From Clostridia bacterium (GTDB lineage: Bacteria > Bacillota > Clostridia > Oscillospirales > QAMX01): DNA of 33,136 nucleotides. How positions within the stretch are numbered: position 1 is the stretch's first letter; every line of letters starts with the position of its first letter. Below, in pieces: positions 16,800 through 23,499 of the stretch. A program made the position numbers and the translations under genes. The DNA lies in NCBI GenBank assembly GCA_017414715.1, contig JAFQKV010000025.1, positions 1 to 33,136 of the forward strand. The letters are read 5' to 3'. The notes under the pieces are model-generated. The model did not search any database. It worked only from the letters and a program-made list of their open reading frames with translations, and was not told the DNA's origin.

Positions 16800-16918
16800 A
16801 AATGTGTAGTTTTTGGAATAAACCATTTATTGCGAAATAATCATTGATTTTTCGATGATATGGTGCTATAATTACATCATCCGCGCAATGCTGCATTTAT
16901 TCCAAAAACTACACATTT
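16800..16918. mobile_element. MITE-like element with 23-bp terminal inverted repeats
   Basis: The 23 bases at 16800-16822 (starting AAATGTGTAGTTTTTGG) are the exact reverse complement of 16896-16918. The 119-bp unit has no coding capacity, and beyond the perfect repeats the two halves keep imperfect complementarity (ATTGCG blocks). No clear target-site duplication is visible. It sits at the breakpoint of the dockerin remnant. The parent transposon is not in the window and I cannot name its family. Confidence 0.7.
16844..16872 (+). promoter_or_regulatory. Rightward promoter inside the MITE-like element
   Basis: -35 TTGATT (16844-16849), 17-base spacer, perfect -10 TATAAT (16867-16872), pointing towards the aromatic operon about 190 bases away. 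If active it would add a second, element-borne promoter ahead of the attenuator. Confidence 0.6.
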
Positions 16919-17059
16919 CAAAACAAATTCTCTTTTTAAGCCAATCCACCATCCCACATTTACTCACTTTTCGATCACTCCATTTCCTCCTCCCTCTCTC
17001 GCCCCGCTCCCCTTCCAAAAACTTTTTCCCGAAAACCCCTTTTCTTTTCGCGGCATTTG

Positions 17060-17068
17060 TGGTATGCT
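17060..17068 (+). promoter_or_regulatory. Extended -10 promoter of the aromatic operon leader
   Basis: TGGTATGCT forms an extended -10 element (TG-n-TATGCT); the -35 region is poor (TTTTCT at 17 bases). Transcription would start at about 17075, inside a perfect palindrome and about 25 bases ahead of the leader peptide start. Confidence 0.6.
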
Positions 17069-17080
17069 AAACGTACGTTT
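17069..17080. promoter_or_regulatory. Perfect 12-bp palindrome at the aromatic operon start site
   Basis: AAACGTACGTTT is self-complementary and directly abuts the -10 box, covering the predicted transcription start. A repressor could bind here; alternatively it gives a 5' hairpin in the leader RNA. No regulator is identified. Confidence 0.45.
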
Positions 17081-17099
17081 TACACATGAGGGTTACACC

Positions 17100-17195
17100 A
17101 TGACTTACCGTTCCTGCTATTACGGATATTATTACGGCTTTGCGTATTACTACGGCAAGGCTTTTTCCGGTGCGGCAAACAATGGTTTATGGTGA
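17100..17195 (+). CDS. Tyrosine-rich leader peptide of the aroF-tyrA attenuator
   Basis: A 31-codon open frame, ATG at 17100, TGA at 17193-17195. GAGGG (17088-17092) lies 7 bases upstream. Nine of 31 residues are Tyr, in clusters at residues 3, 7-8, 10-12 and 16-18, with Phe at 14 and 22 and a final Trp at 31. It lies between a promoter and an intrinsic terminator directly ahead of DAHP synthase and prephenate dehydrogenase, the committed steps to tyrosine. This is the architecture of ribosome-mediated attenuation: scarcity of charged tRNA-Tyr stalls the ribosome at the Tyr clusters. A ribosome stalled at the last Tyr codon (17151-17153) would leave 17167-17175 free. An alternative, that this is a functional Gly/Tyr-rich small protein, is less likely given its placement. 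Confidence 0.8.
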   Translation: MTYRSCYYGYYYGFAYYYGKAFSGAANNGLW

Positions 17196-17239
17196 AATAA
17201 ATCGCCCTTCAGATAACCGTATTTTTGCTCCGCTGCCGG
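17167..17239 (+). promoter_or_regulatory. Candidate antiterminator pairing of the tyrosine attenuator
   Basis: CCGGTGCGG at 17167-17175, inside leader codons 23-26, can pair with the 5' arm of the terminator, CCGCTGCCGG (17230-17239): two 4-bp GC blocks flank a one-base bulge with a possible U-G pair. Forming it would break the terminator stem. Its position just 3' of the Tyr clusters fits release by a stalled ribosome. It is read by eye; no folding energy was computed, and a separate anti-antiterminator stem is not obvious. Confidence 0.55.
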
Positions 17240-17265
17240 ATCTCCCGGCGGCGGGTTTTATTTTT
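17230..17265 (+). terminator. Attenuator terminator ahead of aroF
   Basis: CCGCTGCCGG (17230-17239) pairs with CCGGCGGCGG (17245-17254) over 10 bp including one G-U pair, with a 5-base loop (ATCTC), followed by GTTTTATTTTT. The aroF ribosome binding site CCGGAGG starts immediately after the T-run, so the hairpin stands between leader peptide and structural genes with no other gene to terminate. Confidence 0.85.
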
Positions 17266-17281
17266 CCGGAGGTATCGTAAA

Positions 17282-18298
17282 ATGATCGTCATTCTGAAAA
17301 CAGATCCCAATCCCAGACAGCTGGAAAGCTTTATCGCATGGCTTTCCGACAAGGGCATCACCGTGCATGAAAGCGAAGGTGCCTCCCACCGCATTCTCGG
17401 CCTCGTGGGCGACACCTCCGCACTGGATATGGACATTATCTCCGCGCTGGACATCGTAGAGGAGGTCAAGCGCGTTCAGGAGCCTTATAAGAACGCAAAC
17501 CGCAAGTTCCACCCCGAGGACACCGTCATCCCCGTGGGAAACACGCAGATCGGCGGCGGAAATCTGACCCTTATGGCGGGCACCTGCTCGGTGGAAACGG
17601 AGGAGCAGATCCTCGCCGTGGCGCGGGCGGTCAAGGCCGCGGGCGCGACCATGCTGCGCGGCGGTGCCTTCAAGCCCCGCACCTCCCCCTACGCGTTTCA
17701 GGGACTCGGCGAGGAAGGACTTCGACTGCTCTCCCTTGCAAAGCGGGAAACGGGGCTCCCCATCGTGACGGAGCTGATGGATCTTTCCCAGCTTCCCCTC
17801 TTTGAGGATGTGGACGTCATTCAGGTGGGTGCCCGCAATATGCAGAATTTCAACCTCCTGCGGGAGCTCGGCCGTCAGGATAAACCGGTGATGATCAAGC
17901 GCGGCATGTCCGCCACCTACGAGGAATGGCTGATGAGCGCGGAATACGTCATGGCCGGAGGAAACGAAAAGGTCATTCTCTGTGAGCGTGGCATCCGAAC
18001 CTTTGAGAGCTACACCCGAAACGCTCTGGATATCAGCGCCGTTCCCGTGCTGAAAAAGCTCACCCATCTGCCCGTCATCGTCGATCCCAGCCACGCCGCC
18101 GGCAAATCGGCGCTGGTGCCCGCCCTTGCGGCGGCCTCCGTGGCCGGCGGGGCGGACGGTCTCATCATCGAGGTGCACAACGACCCGCCGCACGCCCTCT
18201 GCGACGGCAGCCAGTCCCTGCGGCCGGAGGCCTTTGCCGGGCTTGCGGGCAGGCTCCTTGGTCTGCACGGTTTTCTGAAAACACAGGAGGCGGAATAA
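17282..18298 (+). CDS. aroF: 3-deoxy-7-phosphoheptulonate synthase (DAHP synthase, type I-beta)
   Basis: A 338-residue enzyme joining phosphoenolpyruvate and erythrose-4-phosphate, the first step of the shikimate pathway. A ferredoxin-like N-terminal regulatory domain (residues 1 to about 70, as in the Thermotoga-type enzyme) precedes the barrel with MAGTCSVE (98-105), LRGGAFKPRTSPYAFQGLG (from 125), KRGMSAT, ILCERGIRTFE and VDPSHAAGK. The N-terminal domain is the known site of feedback inhibition by tyrosine or phenylalanine in this class. Start at the ATG at 17282 is set by CCGGAGG 9 bases upstream; the longer frame runs back into the terminator. It is followed without a gap by the prephenate dehydrogenase gene and preceded by the tyrosine attenuator. 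Confidence 0.95.
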   Translation: MIVILKTDPNPRQLESFIAWLSDKGITVHESEGASHRILGLVGDTSALDMDIISALDIVEEVKRVQEPYKNANRKFHPEDTVIPVGNTQIGGGNLTLMAGTCSVETEEQILAVARAVKAAGATMLRGGAFKPRTSPYAFQGLGEEGLRLLSLAKRETGLPIVTELMDLSQLPLFEDVDVIQVGARNMQNFNLLRELGRQDKPVMIKRGMSATYEEWLMSAEYVMAGGNEKVILCERGIRTFESYTRNALDISAVPVLKKLTHLPVIVDPSHAAGKSALVPALAAASVAGGADGLIIEVHNDPPHALCDGSQSLRPEAFAGLAGRLLGLHGFLKTQEAE

Positions 18299-19135
18299 AT
18301 GAAGATCGCCATTGTCGGTCTGGGGCTCATCGGCGGCTCCATGGCCAAAAGCATTAAAGAAAAGACCTCTCACGAGGTCTTCGGCGCCGATCTTGATCGC
18401 GAGACCCTGATGATGGCCCGCATGTGCGGTGCCATCGACAGCGAGCTCACGCCCGACAACCTCCCCGCCTGCGATATGGTTTTTCTCGCCCTGCGCCCCG
18501 GCGCGGCGATTCTCTGGGCGGAGGGTCATGCGGAGGATATTGCCAAGCATGCCGTTCTCATCGATCTCTGCGGTGTCAAGCGGCGGACGGTGGCCGCCCT
18601 TGCACCTCTTGCCGCCGCCCACGGCTTTACCTATCTCGGCGGGCATCCCATGGCGGGCAAGGAACGCGGCGGCTTTGTCAACGCCGCATCCACCCTCTTT
18701 GACGGGGCATCCATGATCCTCACCCCCGATGAAAGCCACAGCGCCGGACTGCTTGAGCGCATGAAAGCCTTCTTTCTCGACGTGGGCTTTGGCTCGGTGA
18801 CCTTCTCCGATCCCGAGGAGCACGACCGCATCATCGCCTACACCTCGCAGCTTGCCCACATCACCTCCTCCGCCTATGTCAAATCGCCGGAGGCTCAGCG
18901 CCGCCGGGGCTTTTCCGCCGGAAGCTTCCGGGATATGACCCGTGTGGCCCGGCTGGACGAGGACATGTGGACGGAGCTCTTTCTGGACGATGCGGATTTT
19001 CTCACCCACGAGGTGGATGTGCTGATCGGCCATCTTACGGAATATCGGGATGCCCTCGCCGCCCGGGATGCCGAGACTCTGCGAGCGCTTCTGCGGGACG
19101 GCAAGGAGAAAAAATCCACCGCCGGCGGCGCATGA
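18299..19135 (+). CDS. tyrA: Prephenate dehydrogenase
   Basis: A 278-residue NAD(P)-dependent enzyme converting prephenate to 4-hydroxyphenylpyruvate, the tyrosine-specific branch. The Rossmann loop VGLGLIGGS is at residues 6-14, and GGHPMAGKERGG (114-125) contains the catalytic His of the family; YTSQLAHITSSA further on is also characteristic. The length is that of the monofunctional enzyme without ACT or chorismate mutase domain, so allosteric control by tyrosine may be weak, giving the leader attenuator more importance. The ATG directly follows the aroF TAA, so translation is coupled. Confidence 0.92.
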   Translation: MKIAIVGLGLIGGSMAKSIKEKTSHEVFGADLDRETLMMARMCGAIDSELTPDNLPACDMVFLALRPGAAILWAEGHAEDIAKHAVLIDLCGVKRRTVAALAPLAAAHGFTYLGGHPMAGKERGGFVNAASTLFDGASMILTPDESHSAGLLERMKAFFLDVGFGSVTFSDPEEHDRIIAYTSQLAHITSSAYVKSPEAQRRRGFSAGSFRDMTRVARLDEDMWTELFLDDADFLTHEVDVLIGHLTEYRDALAARDAETLRALLRDGKEKKSTAGGA

Positions 19136-19157
19136 TCTAACAGAAGGAGAATATGTT

Positions 19158-19823
19158 ATGAGGCTTCTTGCAAAAGCGCTTGCCAAATATCTGCTGGGGC
19201 TGGCCCTTGTGTCCGCGCTGCTTTTTCTTCCTGCCGGCACCCTTGCCTATCCCGGCGGCTGGCTCTTCATCGGGCTCCTTTTCCTGCCGATGCTCCTCCT
19301 CGGCACGGTGCTTTTTATAAAATCCCCGGAGCTTTTGGAAAAGCGGCTCAGCGCCAAGGAGAAGGAGGATACCCAGAAGAGCGTTCTCGCCCTCTCGGCG
19401 CTGCTTTTCATCGCCGGTTTTGTCATCGCCGGGCTTGATCACCGCTATGCCTGGTCACGTGTTCCCACATGGGCGGCCATCCTCGCCGCAGCGGTGCTGC
19501 TCATCTCCTATGCCCTCTATGCCGAGGTCATGCGCGAGAACGCCTATCTCTCCCGCACGGTGGAAGTGCAGGAGGGACAGCAGGTGGTGGACACCGGTTT
19601 GTACGGCATCGTGCGCCATCCCATGTACGCCGTCACCCTCTGGCTCTTTCTGTCCATTCCCGTGGTGCTCGGCTCCTGGTGGAGCCTTCTGTGCTTCGTG
19701 CCCTACGCCGCTATCCTCGTCCTCCGCATTCAAAACGAGGAAAAGGTGCTCACCCGCGGCCTTCCCGGCTATGCCGAATACAAAACGCGGGTCAAATACC
19801 GCCTGATACCCTTTATATGGTAA
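19158..19823 (+). CDS. ICMT-like membrane methyltransferase family protein
   Basis: A 221-residue integral membrane protein with about five hydrophobic helices. The C-terminal signature YGIVRHPMY, then NEEKVLTRGLPGYAEYKTRVKYRLIPFIW, is that of the isoprenylcysteine carboxyl methyltransferase/phospholipid methyltransferase (PEMT-like) family: RHPxY binds S-adenosylmethionine and the Glu-x-x-L...GY.EY block follows. Bacterial members methylate lipids or unknown small molecules; the substrate is unknown. Start at 19158 is supported by AAGGAG 8 bases upstream. It lies 22 bases after tyrA and shares its terminator, but a functional link to tyrosine synthesis is not evident. Confidence 0.8.
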   Translation: MRLLAKALAKYLLGLALVSALLFLPAGTLAYPGGWLFIGLLFLPMLLLGTVLFIKSPELLEKRLSAKEKEDTQKSVLALSALLFIAGFVIAGLDHRYAWSRVPTWAAILAAAVLLISYALYAEVMRENAYLSRTVEVQEGQQVVDTGLYGIVRHPMYAVTLWLFLSIPVVLGSWWSLLCFVPYAAILVLRIQNEEKVLTRGLPGYAEYKTRVKYRLIPFIW

Positions 19824-19824
19824 A

Positions 19825-19853
19825 AAAGACCGTGTCCTTCCGACACGGTCTTT
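19825..19853. terminator. Bidirectional terminator between convergent operons
   Basis: AAAGACCGTGTC (19825-19836) pairs with GACACGGTCTTT (19842-19853) around CTTCC, with A- and T-runs on either side. It ends the aroF operon rightward and the icd-kinase-GNAT-GDSL operon leftward. Confidence 0.9.
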
Positions 19854-19862
19854 CTCTTGTCC

Positions 19863-20417
19863 TTAAAGTTTCTCGCAGGCATCCATAAACTTCGGCAGCC
19901 ACCACTTGCGGTAACCGGTAAGGTTTGGATGCACGGGGTCGCGCATAAAACGGGCATAGTCATACTTGGAAACGGCATTCATTTCCGCATCGTTCCACAG
20001 ATCCAGCACGGCAAAGCCGTATTCCTTCTGCAACCGAAGCAGCAGCTCCACCATCGCCGCGTAATTTTCGCTTTCAAACCGGGTGCCGGTATAGAAAAGA
20101 ATGGGACAGTCCCACCGGCGCTTTGCCTCGGCGATCACGTCGCGGATGGCGGTCTCGATATCACCGATGGGCAGCCCGCGGGCGGCATCGTTGGTGGAAA
20201 GTTGGCAGATAAAGAGATCCGCCGGGGTCTCAGGGGCGGCGCGGAAGCGGGAAATGTAGGAGCGCGCGTCCACATCCACCAGAGTGGTGCCGGAAACGGC
20301 CTCTTTGTGCATCACCGCACCAAGGGCGGCGCAAAGCATTTCCGCAAAGGAAATGCCCTCCACGCCGAAGGTGACGGAAGACCCGAGAAAATAAATCTCC
20401 TTTCCGCGAAGCTCCAT
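19863..20417 (-). CDS. SGNH/GDSL-family hydrolase
   Basis: A 184-residue protein with the family blocks in order: FLGSSVTFG (block I, nucleophile Ser at about 13-14), CQLSTNDA (block III, Asn76) and RDPVHPNLTGYR (block V, Asp160 and His163). The substitution of GSS for GDS is common in intracellular SGNH members. It would cleave an ester, such as a lipid or an acetylated sugar; no signal peptide is present. Start at the ATG at 20417 follows GGGAGG by 7 bases. It is the last gene of the leftward icd operon. Confidence 0.82.
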   Translation of the reverse strand: MELRGKEIYFLGSSVTFGVEGISFAEMLCAALGAVMHKEAVSGTTLVDVDARSYISRFRAAPETPADLFICQLSTNDAARGLPIGDIETAIRDVIAEAKRRWDCPILFYTGTRFESENYAAMVELLLRLQKEYGFAVLDLWNDAEMNAVSKYDYARFMRDPVHPNLTGYRKWWLPKFMDACEKL

Positions 20418-20436
20418 AACCAAACCTCCCAAAAGA

Positions 20437-20937
20437 TCACAGCCGAAGCTGCATAATGTCGTAATCGATGTATTCCCCGCCGATCTTCATCAGCGCAGGG
20501 TCAGTCCCCACCTTACGGAAACCGAATTTTTCATAAAGCCGGATGGCGCGGAGATTATCCTGCCGCACCTCCAGATTTAGGATCTCCAGCTCCGGAAATT
20601 GCCGGGCATGGTCGATAGCGGCCTGCATGAGGGCGCTGCCGATCCCCTGTCCCCAGAGCTCACGGCGCACGGAAATGGCGATCTGTCCGCGGTGACGCAT
20701 ACGGGCTCTGCGGTCGACCCGCAGCGATACGTTTCCAAGGATCTGATCCTCTGCCATCGCAAGCAGAAAAACGTCGGGCGGGGTCACGGCCTCCAGCATG
20801 TTGGCTTCCTCCTCCGCGGAGAAGGGCAGTCCCTCGCTGCCAAAGGTCAGATTATCGCTCTCGCCGCCTACGAGCGCCAGAAACCGCAGAAACTCCGCGG
20901 CATCTGCCCCCTTGGCGGGACGGATGGTAAAATTCAT
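20437..20937 (-). CDS. GNAT-family N-acetyltransferase
   Basis: A 166-residue GCN5-related acetyltransferase. The acetyl-CoA pyrophosphate loop RRELWGQGIGSALM (91-104, R/Q-x-x-G-x-G/A) is followed by LNLEVRQDNLRAIRLYEKFGFRKVG, the typical motif B. It is closest in pattern to RimJ/RimL- or spermidine-type GNATs, but the acceptor amine is unknown. It starts 12 bases after the kinase stop, with GAGG inside the end of that gene. Confidence 0.88.
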   Translation of the reverse strand: MNFTIRPAKGADAAEFLRFLALVGGESDNLTFGSEGLPFSAEEEANMLEAVTPPDVFLLAMAEDQILGNVSLRVDRRARMRHRGQIAISVRRELWGQGIGSALMQAAIDHARQFPELEILNLEVRQDNLRAIRLYEKFGFRKVGTDPALMKIGGEYIDYDIMQLRL

Positions 20938-20949
20938 TTTTAAACAACC

Positions 20950-21999
20950 TCAATACGCAGGATATTTGTCCGTCTCGATACGGATGTCCGCCGCCTGTTC
21001 CGTGGCAAAGGCGGCGAAGGCAGCCTCTTCCATGGGGATCCATTTCTCCCGAAAGGCTGGCAGATATCTTTCTCCGTCCCGCGCCGCAATGCGGGCAAGA
21101 CGGGTCTCCTCCCCCGCCGTCACAAAAACGGTGAGGTCGGCGTACCTTCCAAACCTCGGATGACTGCTGTAGCTTCCCTCCACGATGCGAACGTCCGCCG
21201 CCGGGATCTCCTGCGCCCCGTCATAATCCATACGGGCGCAGGAAAAGATGCGGTAGGCAAAGGGCGCGCCGGAGGAAAGTCCGGGCAGGACCTCCGCCGC
21301 AAAACGCTCGTAATGCACGTTTCCGCCTGCTTCGCCGAGCCGCTCCGCCGTGCGGAGGGCGGGGGGCAGAAAGAAATCGTCCATATGCACCACGGGGGCA
21401 TGCAGGATCTCCGAAAGCAGACGGGCAACGGTGGTCTTTCCGCTGCCGCACCGGCCGTCCACCGCGATGATGCGGGGCTTTTCCGCCGCAATGCGGCAAA
21501 GCAGGGGAACGATCCGCGCCTCTTCGGGATCAATGACCCGGTAGGCGGGGCGATATTCTGCCCGGAAGACCTCGCTGTGGTGCATGGGAGGAAACCCCGC
21601 CGCCTGCCAGCGCGCCTCGGCGGCGCGCAGAGCCTCCGCAGTAAAGGGAAGCTCCCCCGCGGCGGCAAGCGTACGCAGGATATCCGTGCGCGCAAGCAGC
21701 CCCGCCTCACAGCCCCGGGGACGGGCGGCGGAAAAGAGTGCCCAGAGGGCATCCTCCGAAAGCCCGGCCCGGCGGGCGGCCCCCAGATGCAGGCGGAAGG
21801 CACCGCCCACATCCTCCAAAAGCGCGCCCGACTCCGTCGCAGACGCATATTCCTCTGCAAGATACTGCCGCGCAGCGGCAGGATCCCGCAGAAGATGCCC
21901 TGCGCCAAACTCGCCCTGATAGCAGAGCTTCAGCATATCCTCCGGCTGCGCGGCGGGGTACGCCGCCGCATGCCGGAGAAAAACCTCCCGCAGGGACAT
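20950..21999 (-). CDS. Uridine-kinase-like P-loop kinase with N-terminal extra domain
   Basis: A 349-residue two-part protein. The C-terminal half (from about 175) is a nucleoside-kinase-type P-loop domain: IIAVDGRCGSGKTT (Walker A at 182-190), HMDDFFLP (206-212, the Asp-Asp-Phe-Phe of uridine kinase/phosphoribulokinase-like enzymes) and VEGSYSSHP. The N-terminal half contains LKLCYQGEFGAGHLL and is a helical domain of unknown role that I associate with Firmicute kinase homologues. The substrate is probably a nucleoside or small alcohol. Its ATG overlaps the icd stop by one base (TAATG), so expression depends on icd translation. Confidence 0.75.
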   Translation of the reverse strand: MSLREVFLRHAAAYPAAQPEDMLKLCYQGEFGAGHLLRDPAAARQYLAEEYASATESGALLEDVGGAFRLHLGAARRAGLSEDALWALFSAARPRGCEAGLLARTDILRTLAAAGELPFTAEALRAAEARWQAAGFPPMHHSEVFRAEYRPAYRVIDPEEARIVPLLCRIAAEKPRIIAVDGRCGSGKTTVARLLSEILHAPVVHMDDFFLPPALRTAERLGEAGGNVHYERFAAEVLPGLSSGAPFAYRIFSCARMDYDGAQEIPAADVRIVEGSYSSHPRFGRYADLTVFVTAGEETRLARIAARDGERYLPAFREKWIPMEEAAFAAFATEQAADIRIETDKYPAY

Positions 22000-23150
22000 T
22001 ACTTTTCGATCTTGCTCATGACGTAATCGGCAAACTCCGCGCTGGTCGCGCCGTCGGAGCGGCCGGTGATCACAAGCTTCTTCTCCTCGCTGCAGCAAAC
22101 GTCCAGCGCGCGCTCCAGCTTCTCGGCGCGGTCGATCTTGCCGATGTGGCGCAGCAGCATCACGCAGGCACGCAGGATGGAGCAGGGATCGGCATACTTA
22201 TCGCGGCCCTCGGCCACCATGCGGGGCGCAGAGCCGTGGATGGCCTCAAACATGGCGTAGCGCTTGCCGATGTTGGAGGAGCCGGCGGTGCCGACACCGC
22301 CCTGGAACTCGGCGGCCTCGTCGGTGATGATATCGCCGTAGAGGTTGGGGAGCACAACGACCTGGAACTGGCTGCGGCGCTTCTCGTCCACCAGCTTTGC
22401 GGTCATGATGTCGATAAACCAGTCGTCGGCCTCGATCTCGGGATATTCCTTGGCAATATCGTAGAACATGTGCAGGAACTTGCCATCGGTGGCCTTGATG
22501 ATGTTTGCCTTGGTGACGCAGGTCACGCGGGTGCGGCCGTTCTTGCGGGCATAGTCAAAGGCAAGACGGATGATGCGGTCGGTGCCCTGGGAGGTGGTAA
22601 CGGTGAAGTCCATGGCGAGATCCTCGGTGACGTGAACGCCCTGGCTGCCGACGGCATAGGAGCCCTCGGTGTTTTCACGGAAGAAGACCCAGTCGATGTT
22701 CTTCTCGGGCACCTTCACGGGGCGCATGTTGCAGAAGAGATCCAGCTCCTTGCGCATGGCAACGTTGGCGCTCTCGATGTTGGGCCAGGGATCGCCCGCC
22801 TTGGGGGTGGTGGTGGGGCCCTTGAGAATGACGTGGCAGGCCTTGAGCTCGGCCAGCACATCCTCGGGGATGGCCTTGTTCTGGGCGGCGCGGTTCTCGA
22901 TAGTCAGACCGTCGATATTGCGGATCTCGATTTTGCCTGCGTCGATCTCCTCCGAAAGCAGGAATTCCAGCACGCGGCTGCCCTCTGCGGTGATGGCCGG
23001 TCCGATGCCGTCGCCGCCGCAGACACCGATAATGAGCTTGTCCAGCTTATCGTAATCGACAAAATCGCCCTCGGCCTTCATGCGCTCCACGCGCTCCAGC
23101 TGCTTTTCAATGAGGGAGCGGATATGCTCCAGCGTCTTTGTGTGATCCAT
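21999..23150 (-). CDS. icd: Isocitrate dehydrogenase (isocitrate/isopropylmalate family)
   Basis: A 383-residue beta-decarboxylating dehydrogenase. Residues SANVAMRKELDLF (127-139) carry the Ser, Asn and Arg that bind isocitrate (S-x-N-x3-R), which separates it from isopropylmalate dehydrogenase. RPVKV, FRENTEGSYA (157-166) and NLYGDIITDEAAEFQGGVG supply the catalytic Tyr and metal-binding Asp. It oxidises isocitrate to 2-oxoglutarate, feeding glutamate synthesis. The cofactor (NAD or NADP) is not certain; HGSAPRM lacks the usual D-I-A-G-K. Start at 23150 has GGAGG 10 bases upstream; the ATG at 23186 lies upstream of that site. First gene of a four-gene leftward operon with kinase, GNAT and GDSL hydrolase. 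Confidence 0.85.
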   Translation of the reverse strand: MDHTKTLEHIRSLIEKQLERVERMKAEGDFVDYDKLDKLIIGVCGGDGIGPAITAEGSRVLEFLLSEEIDAGKIEIRNIDGLTIENRAAQNKAIPEDVLAELKACHVILKGPTTTPKAGDPWPNIESANVAMRKELDLFCNMRPVKVPEKNIDWVFFRENTEGSYAVGSQGVHVTEDLAMDFTVTTSQGTDRIIRLAFDYARKNGRTRVTCVTKANIIKATDGKFLHMFYDIAKEYPEIEADDWFIDIMTAKLVDEKRRSQFQVVVLPNLYGDIITDEAAEFQGGVGTAGSSNIGKRYAMFEAIHGSAPRMVAEGRDKYADPCSILRACVMLLRHIGKIDRAEKLERALDVCCSEEKKLVITGRSDGATSAEFADYVMSKIEK

Positions 23151-23242
23151 GATTTGATATCCTCCGTATCTTATGGTTTGTTTCATAATGATCTCTGTGC
23201 ATGTGTTGACATAAACCCGTCCTATTACGGATTACGAATAGT

Positions 23243-23272
23243 TGTACACAGTTTCCACAGAGTTTTACACAG
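23243..23272. repeat. Cluster of three DnaA-box-like 9-mers (upstream of icd)
   Basis: TTGTACACA (23243-23251), GTTTCCACA (23252-23260) and TTTTACACA (23264-23272). The last fits the relaxed DnaA box TTWTNCACA, the others have one mismatch. They lie in the same direction about 9-12 bases apart. Confidence 0.4.
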
Positions 23273-23281
23273 TCATTTTTA

Positions 23282-23303
23282 CCGCCTGTCAGGCGGCTTT
23301 TTT
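23282..23303 (+). terminator. Orphan rightward terminator-like hairpin
   Basis: CCGCC (23282-23286) pairs with GGCGG (23292-23296) around TGTCA, followed by CTTTTTT. It points rightward although all neighbouring genes here read leftward; leftward it lacks a T-run. An antisense or small transcript across 23190-23280 may end here. Confidence 0.5.
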
Positions 23304-23431
23304 GATTTTTCCGTTTTTTATCACGGTTCAAAAAATGAAACCTGTGAATTTCCAAAATAACGTTTCGGTTTACATAATTCAAATTCCGTCGAATTATGCC
23401 GGTCGCCCGCCGGGGGCTTTTCCCGCTGTTT

Positions 23432-23460
23432 TCGGGACAAGCCTGACAGGCTTTCCGAAA
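23432..23460. terminator. Hairpin between tsaD and icd
   Basis: A long imperfect stem: TTTCGG/CCGAAA outside and AAGCCT/AGGCTT inside (23439-23444 with 23448-23453), in the 3' region of tsaD. It has no clear T-run on the minus strand, so termination of tsaD is only a guess. Confidence 0.35.
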
Positions 23461-23499
23461 ATAACAGAAGCGCAACCTTTTATTATACTATTTGTAATA

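Noticed and set aside
16855..17070. Rightward small frame through the MITE-like element and the CT-rich region
   Set aside because: It starts inside the promoter and has no ribosome binding site; low-complexity translation.
17000..17281. T-box riboswitch ahead of aroF
   Set aside because: No T-box core (AGGGTGGnACCGCG) is seen and the region encodes a Tyr-rich leader instead.
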